Source: Candidatus Hydrogenedentota bacterium (GTDB lineage Bacteria > Hydrogenedentota > Hydrogenedentia > Hydrogenedentales > CAITNO01). Taken from it: a stretch of 7,234 nt of DNA. Of the stretch, positions 5,459-7,234 are shown in pieces. Under the pieces are notes generated by a model that worked only from the letters and a program-made list of their open reading frames with translations, searched no databases and was not told the origin of the DNA. Each line of letters begins with the position of its first letter. Position 1 is the stretch's first letter. The stretch covers positions 1-7,234 of the forward strand of contig CAIJOU010000712.1 in the NCBI GenBank assembly GCA_903822375.1, written 5' to 3'. A program made the translations under genes and the position numbers.

Positions 5459-6616
5459 ATGAGCGCGCCCTTTGCACCGCCGCGCCGCGGCATCCGAAAA
5501 CGGGTGCTGCTTTCCACGGGGGTGCTGTTGCTGCTGTGGCTGGCGGTCATGGCAGGCCTGGGCAGGCAGGCAATGGCGCCTACCGCCACTATGGTACAGC
5601 AGCCTTCGGCTGTCGCCGAAAATGTGGGACAGGCGCCCCCGCCTGTCGTCCCCGACCAAATTCCGACAGCCGGGGCCGGCTGTCCTACATCCACCCCCAT
5701 ACGAGTCTTCTTCGCCCCGCCGCAACCGGGCGATGCCGACCCCATAGACCGGGCATTGGTCGGTTTGATCAATTCGGCCCGCGTGTCCGTGGCCTGCGCT
5801 TTCTATGAACTGCAACTGCCCGCCGCGGCCGACGCGCTGATTGCGCGGCATACCGCAGGGGTGCGCGTGGGCATCGTGTCCGACAGCGATTATGCGGACC
5901 GGTCCGCGGTGTGCCGGTGCATTGCGGCAGGCATTCCGGTGGTGTTCGACGAACGACCCGCCTTCACGCATGACAAGTTCTGCGTGGTCGACGGACGCTT
6001 CGTGTGGACCGGTTCGACCAACATCACCGAAAACTGCATGTACAGGAACAACAACAACTCCGTACTGGTCGACTCGGCCGAACTGGCCCGGGATTTTTCC
6101 GCCGAGTTCGGCGAGATGTTTGACGCGCACCAGTTCGGGGGCGCTTCACCAAAGAACACGCCCTTTCCCGACGTGGCGCTCCCGGACGGAACGCGCGTGG
6201 AATGCTATTTCGCGCCGGAGGACGACGCCGGGGCGGCGTTGGCGCGCTTCGCCGAATCGGCCCGCGAGCGCATCGACTTCGCCGCCTTTTCCTTCACCTC
6301 AACGGACCTGGCCGAAGCGATGCATTCCCGGATGCAGGCAGGTGTGCGCGTCCGTGGCGTGTTCGAGAAACGCGGGGCGAATTCCGCCGCCTCAAGGTTC
6401 AAGTCCCTCGCCGAATGCGGCGCAACGGTGTGTACCGACACCAACCCGGCCAACCTGCACGACAAGTTTCTTGTCGTGGACCGTGCGACCGTCGCCACGG
6501 GCAGTTTCAACTTCAGCCGCAACGCCGACGAACGCAACGACGAGAACCTGCTCATCATTCACAACCCGTCTTTGGCCCGGAAGTACGTCGAGGAAGTGGA
6601 CCGGCTCATGAACTGA
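5459..6616 (+). CDS. Membrane-anchored phospholipase D-like protein with two HKD motifs
   Basis: A 385-residue PLD superfamily member. Basic residues 9-15 precede one hydrophobic segment (about 16-34), which is a signal anchor or uncleaved signal placing the body outside the inner membrane. Residues about 45-78 are a linker translated from palindromic repeats. Two PLD halves follow, each with a complete HxK(x)4D catalytic motif: His171/Lys173/Asp178 with GSTN 185-188, and His334/Lys336/Asp341 with GSFN 348-351. Two HKD motifs in one chain form a single active site that acts through a phospho-histidine intermediate; known members include phospholipases, cardiolipin synthases and nucleases. The short halves and the HDKFxVVD wording resemble the Nuc-like nuclease/phospholipase group more than cardiolipin synthase, which has several membrane segments, but the substrate cannot be settled. 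No strong Shine-Dalgarno site is visible. It is the last gene of the plus-strand cluster. Confidence 0.9.
   Translation: MSAPFAPPRRGIRKRVLLSTGVLLLLWLAVMAGLGRQAMAPTATMVQQPSAVAENVGQAPPPVVPDQIPTAGAGCPTSTPIRVFFAPPQPGDADPIDRALVGLINSARVSVACAFYELQLPAAADALIARHTAGVRVGIVSDSDYADRSAVCRCIAAGIPVVFDERPAFTHDKFCVVDGRFVWTGSTNITENCMYRNNNNSVLVDSAELARDFSAEFGEMFDAHQFGGASPKNTPFPDVALPDGTRVECYFAPEDDAGAALARFAESARERIDFAAFSFTSTDLAEAMHSRMQAGVRVRGVFEKRGANSAASRFKSLAECGATVCTDTNPANLHDKFLVVDRATVATGSFNFSRNADERNDENLLIIHNPSLARKYVEEVDRLMN
5591..5614 (-). repeat. REP-like palindromic repeat, degenerate copy inside PLD-like gene
   Basis: On the minus strand this reads GACAGCCGAAGG then CTGCTGTACCAT. It matches the family at the left arm (GACAGCCGA) and at a CTGT...CAT end but is 2 nt shorter, with an altered right arm. 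A CAGCC-TTC-GGCTG hairpin remains at 5600-5612. It lies 7 nt from the next copy in the same orientation. It may be a decayed member or a chance resemblance. Confidence 0.45.
5622..5647 (-). repeat. REP-like palindromic repeat, copy 2 (inverted, in coding sequence)
   Basis: On the minus strand the arms are GACAGGC and GCCTGTC with tail CCACAT. Against copy 1, stem position 6 changes C to G and its partner, position 15, changes G to C, so pairing is kept. The 26 nt encode part of ENVGQAPPPVV (54-64) in the linker of the PLD-like protein. Confidence 0.7.
5665..5690 (+). repeat. REP-like palindromic repeat, copy 3 (in coding sequence)
   Basis: The arms GACAGCC and GGCTGTC with an inner G-C pair and tail CTACAT differ from copy 1 at three positions, two in the loop region and one in the tail. 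It faces copy 2 across a 17-nt spacer, so the two form an inverted pair running from ATGT at 5622 to ACAT at 5690. It encodes TAGAGCPTS (70-78) of the PLD-like protein. Confidence 0.7.
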
Positions 6617-6743
6617 CCCGGGTCTGACGCGGTTTGTGATTCTTTCCTTGTTTCGCGGAGGGTACGGGACGGCTGACAGCCTTGAGGATGCCGTGAGACG
6701 GCGGCGGATATGGGGAGCTGGGCGACTCCAGAAAAGACCCATA

Positions 6744-6789
6744 AGAAGACGAAAACGCCGCCGCGTACCCATACGGGTCCACGGCGGCG
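6744..6789 (-). terminator. Rho-independent terminator of rpmJ
   Basis: On the minus strand CGCCGCCG (6789-6782) pairs with CGGCGGCG (6763-6756), with an inner ACCC/GGGT stem. TTTTCGTCTTCTT follows. It lies 25 nt after the rpmJ stop. On the plus strand the same hairpin is followed by ATAATCG rather than a T run, so it would stop the converging five-gene transcript only weakly. No other terminator is evident in 6617-6743, where no gene was seen. Confidence 0.8.
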
Positions 6790-6814
6790 ATAATCGCCTG
6801 AAATACGGCGCGGC

Positions 6815-6940
6815 TCAGCCCTGGCGGGCCTTGAAACGCGGATTCGTCTTGCAGATCACATACACCCGCCCTTTGCGACGGACGACTTTGCAGTCAGGGT
6901 GCCGCGTCTTGGCGGTCTTCAACGAAGACAATACTTTCAT
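6815..6940 (-). CDS. rpmJ: 50S ribosomal protein L36, C-minus (zinc-ligand-lacking) type
   Basis: A 41-residue protein beginning MKVLSSLKTAK and ending NPRFKARQG, with the KVVRRKGRVYVI core diagnostic of L36, a small protein of the large ribosomal subunit. Classical C-plus L36 has about 37-38 residues and binds zinc through C-x2-C-x12-C-x4-H. Here only the second and third cysteines remain (Cys17, Cys30); the first Cys and the His are replaced, as in the longer C-minus form (YkgO type). The start ATG (6940-6938) has GGGAG (6953-6949) 8 nt upstream. The gene has its own promoter at 6979-7008 and its own terminator, so it is probably monocistronic. C-minus L36 genes are repressed by Zur under zinc sufficiency in some bacteria that also hold a C-plus copy; whether this genome has one is unknown. 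Confidence 0.93.
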   Translation of the reverse strand: MKVLSSLKTAKTRHPDCKVVRRKGRVYVICKTNPRFKARQG

Positions 6941-6978
6941 GGTGCTAACTCCCAACGGTTCTTGGATTAAGAGCGCGG

Positions 6979-7008
6979 ATTATAGCTTTTGACCGCGTCA
7001 GGTGTCAA
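6979..7008 (-). promoter_or_regulatory. Consensus sigma70-type promoter of rpmJ
   Basis: The minus strand reads TTGACA (7008-7003), 18 nt, TATAAT (6984-6979), exact consensus in both boxes. A transcript would start near 6972, leaving a leader of about 32 nt with the Shine-Dalgarno site. This suggests strong constitutive expression unless a repressor acts (see the dyad at 6988-7009). Confidence 0.85.
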
Positions 7009-7009
7009 A
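6988..7009. promoter_or_regulatory. Dyad TTTGAC-N10-GTCAAA over the rpmJ promoter, possible operator
   Basis: A perfect 6-bp inverted repeat with a 10-bp spacer covers the -35 box and most of the spacer region. A nested palindrome, TGAC-CGC-GTCA, lies at 6990-7000. A protein bound here would block RNA polymerase. Part of the symmetry follows from the -35 hexamer itself, and it does not match a Zur box I can recall. Confidence 0.4.
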
Positions 7010-7083
7010 CTTTTCCTCACGACTGGCGTTCCGACAGGCTTCACGCGAAGCGGGCAAGGGTTTGGTTGTCCTTTCTTCAAACA

Positions 7084-7234
7084 TCACGGCTTAGGCTTTA
7101 ACTGCGCCATGGGGCAAAGCCGCACCGGTCCGGCGAGGCCGGAGGGCCGTACAGGCCACTTGGAGGCGTCGAAGGATTTGTAGTCGATGTTGACGAAGAA
7201 ATAGTTGCGCCATTTTTCGCCGCGACGGTCCATG
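7084..7234 (-). CDS. 3' end of an unrecognised gene (partial)
   Basis: The minus strand is open from the right edge to TGA at 7086-7084. The last 49 residues begin MDRRGEKWRNYFFVNIDY and run through SFDASKWPVRPSGLAGPVRL to a short KPKP end. The aromatic, well-ordered sequence and the RPSGLAGPVRL ending look like the C-terminus of a real enzyme or beta-sandwich protein, but I do not recognise the family. The Met at 7233 is most likely internal, since the frame stays open to the edge. The gene lies upstream of rpmJ on the same strand, with a 75-nt gap to the rpmJ -35 box. A small GCTTC-ACGC-GAAGC hairpin at 7038-7051 has no T run, so any terminator role is weak. Confidence 0.6.
   Translation of the reverse strand, partial: MDRRGEKWRNYFFVNIDYKSFDASKWPVRPSGLAGPVRLCPMAQLKPKP

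Noticed and set aside
5548..5580. GGCAGGC short tandem-like motif
   Set aside because: Irregular spacing in Gly/Ala/Arg codons at the end of the membrane segment; not more than composition would give.
2765..6130. Antisense open frame of 1121 codons on the minus strand across four plus-strand genes
   Set aside because: It runs opposite to four genes with clear catalytic motifs. Its translation is rich in Gly, Arg and His without domains, the usual shadow in high-G+C coding DNA.
537..6616. The five-gene cluster as a new defence or repair system
   Set aside because: uvrC and dCMP deaminase are housekeeping, the isomerase-like protein is exported, and no ATPase, sensor, toxin-antitoxin pair or mobile-element hallmark is present. 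Mixed operon is the simpler reading.
6670..6690. GGCTG-A-CAGCC palindrome as a further REP-like copy
   Set aside because: The 1-nt centre cannot form a hairpin loop, and the conserved loop and ACAT tail are missing.
6636..6992. Plus-strand frame of 118 codons after the PLD-like gene
   Set aside because: It overlaps rpmJ, its terminator and its promoter on the other strand and shows no known motif or ribosome site.
7129..7143. TCCGGC-GAG-GCCGGA hairpin as a terminator or repeat
   Set aside because: It falls inside the minus-strand coding end, has no T run, and is explained by Ser-Gly-Leu-Ala-Gly codons in G+C-rich DNA.
6989..7183. Plus-strand frame of 64 codons near the right edge
   Set aside because: It overlaps the rpmJ promoter and the better-supported minus-strand coding end, and has no Shine-Dalgarno site.

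Overview
The window reads as ordinary chromosomal DNA from a high-G+C Gram-negative bacterium. G and C dominate codon third positions, there are Sec and Tat export signals, and ribosomes are placed by clear Shine-Dalgarno sites. A Tat-exported sugar phosphate isomerase/epimerase-type protein, a cysteine-poor 41-residue L36 and short GACAGCC/GGCTGTC palindromic repeats together remind me of Planctomycetes/Verrucomicrobia/Hydrogenedentes-type genomes. That placement is a weak inference. I see no phage, insertion sequence, CRISPR array, tRNA or rRNA.

Layout: (1) At the left edge is the extreme 5' end of a minus-strand gene with a signal peptide (1-57). It is followed by a gene-free, less G+C-rich divergent region (58-536) holding two perfect small dyads. 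(2) A tightly packed plus-strand cluster of five genes runs from 537 to 6616. It encodes UvrC, a membrane-anchored alpha/beta hydrolase with a histone-H1-like Ala/Lys/Pro tail (ATGA overlap with uvrC), a Tat-exported TIM-barrel isomerase/epimerase-like protein (3-nt gap), a dCMP deaminase (GTG start behind a palindromic repeat) and a membrane-anchored two-HKD phospholipase D-like protein. (3) A convergent minus-strand unit lies at the right. It has rpmJ (L36, C-minus type) with its own consensus sigma70-type promoter and a rho-independent terminator facing the end of the five-gene cluster. (4) Upstream of rpmJ, on the same strand, is the 3' end of an unrecognised gene running off the right edge.

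How the genes fit together: uvrC and dCMP deaminase serve DNA repair and dTTP supply. The hydrolase and PLD-like protein look membrane-attached and the isomerase-like protein exported, so the cluster is probably a co-transcribed mixture rather than one pathway. The most unusual signals are a family of 26-nt palindromes (one copy between genes, and two to three copies including an inverted pair inside the PLD-like coding sequence), the histone-like tail on a hydrolase translationally coupled to uvrC, and a dyad overlapping the rpmJ promoter. I found no convincing new multi-gene system.
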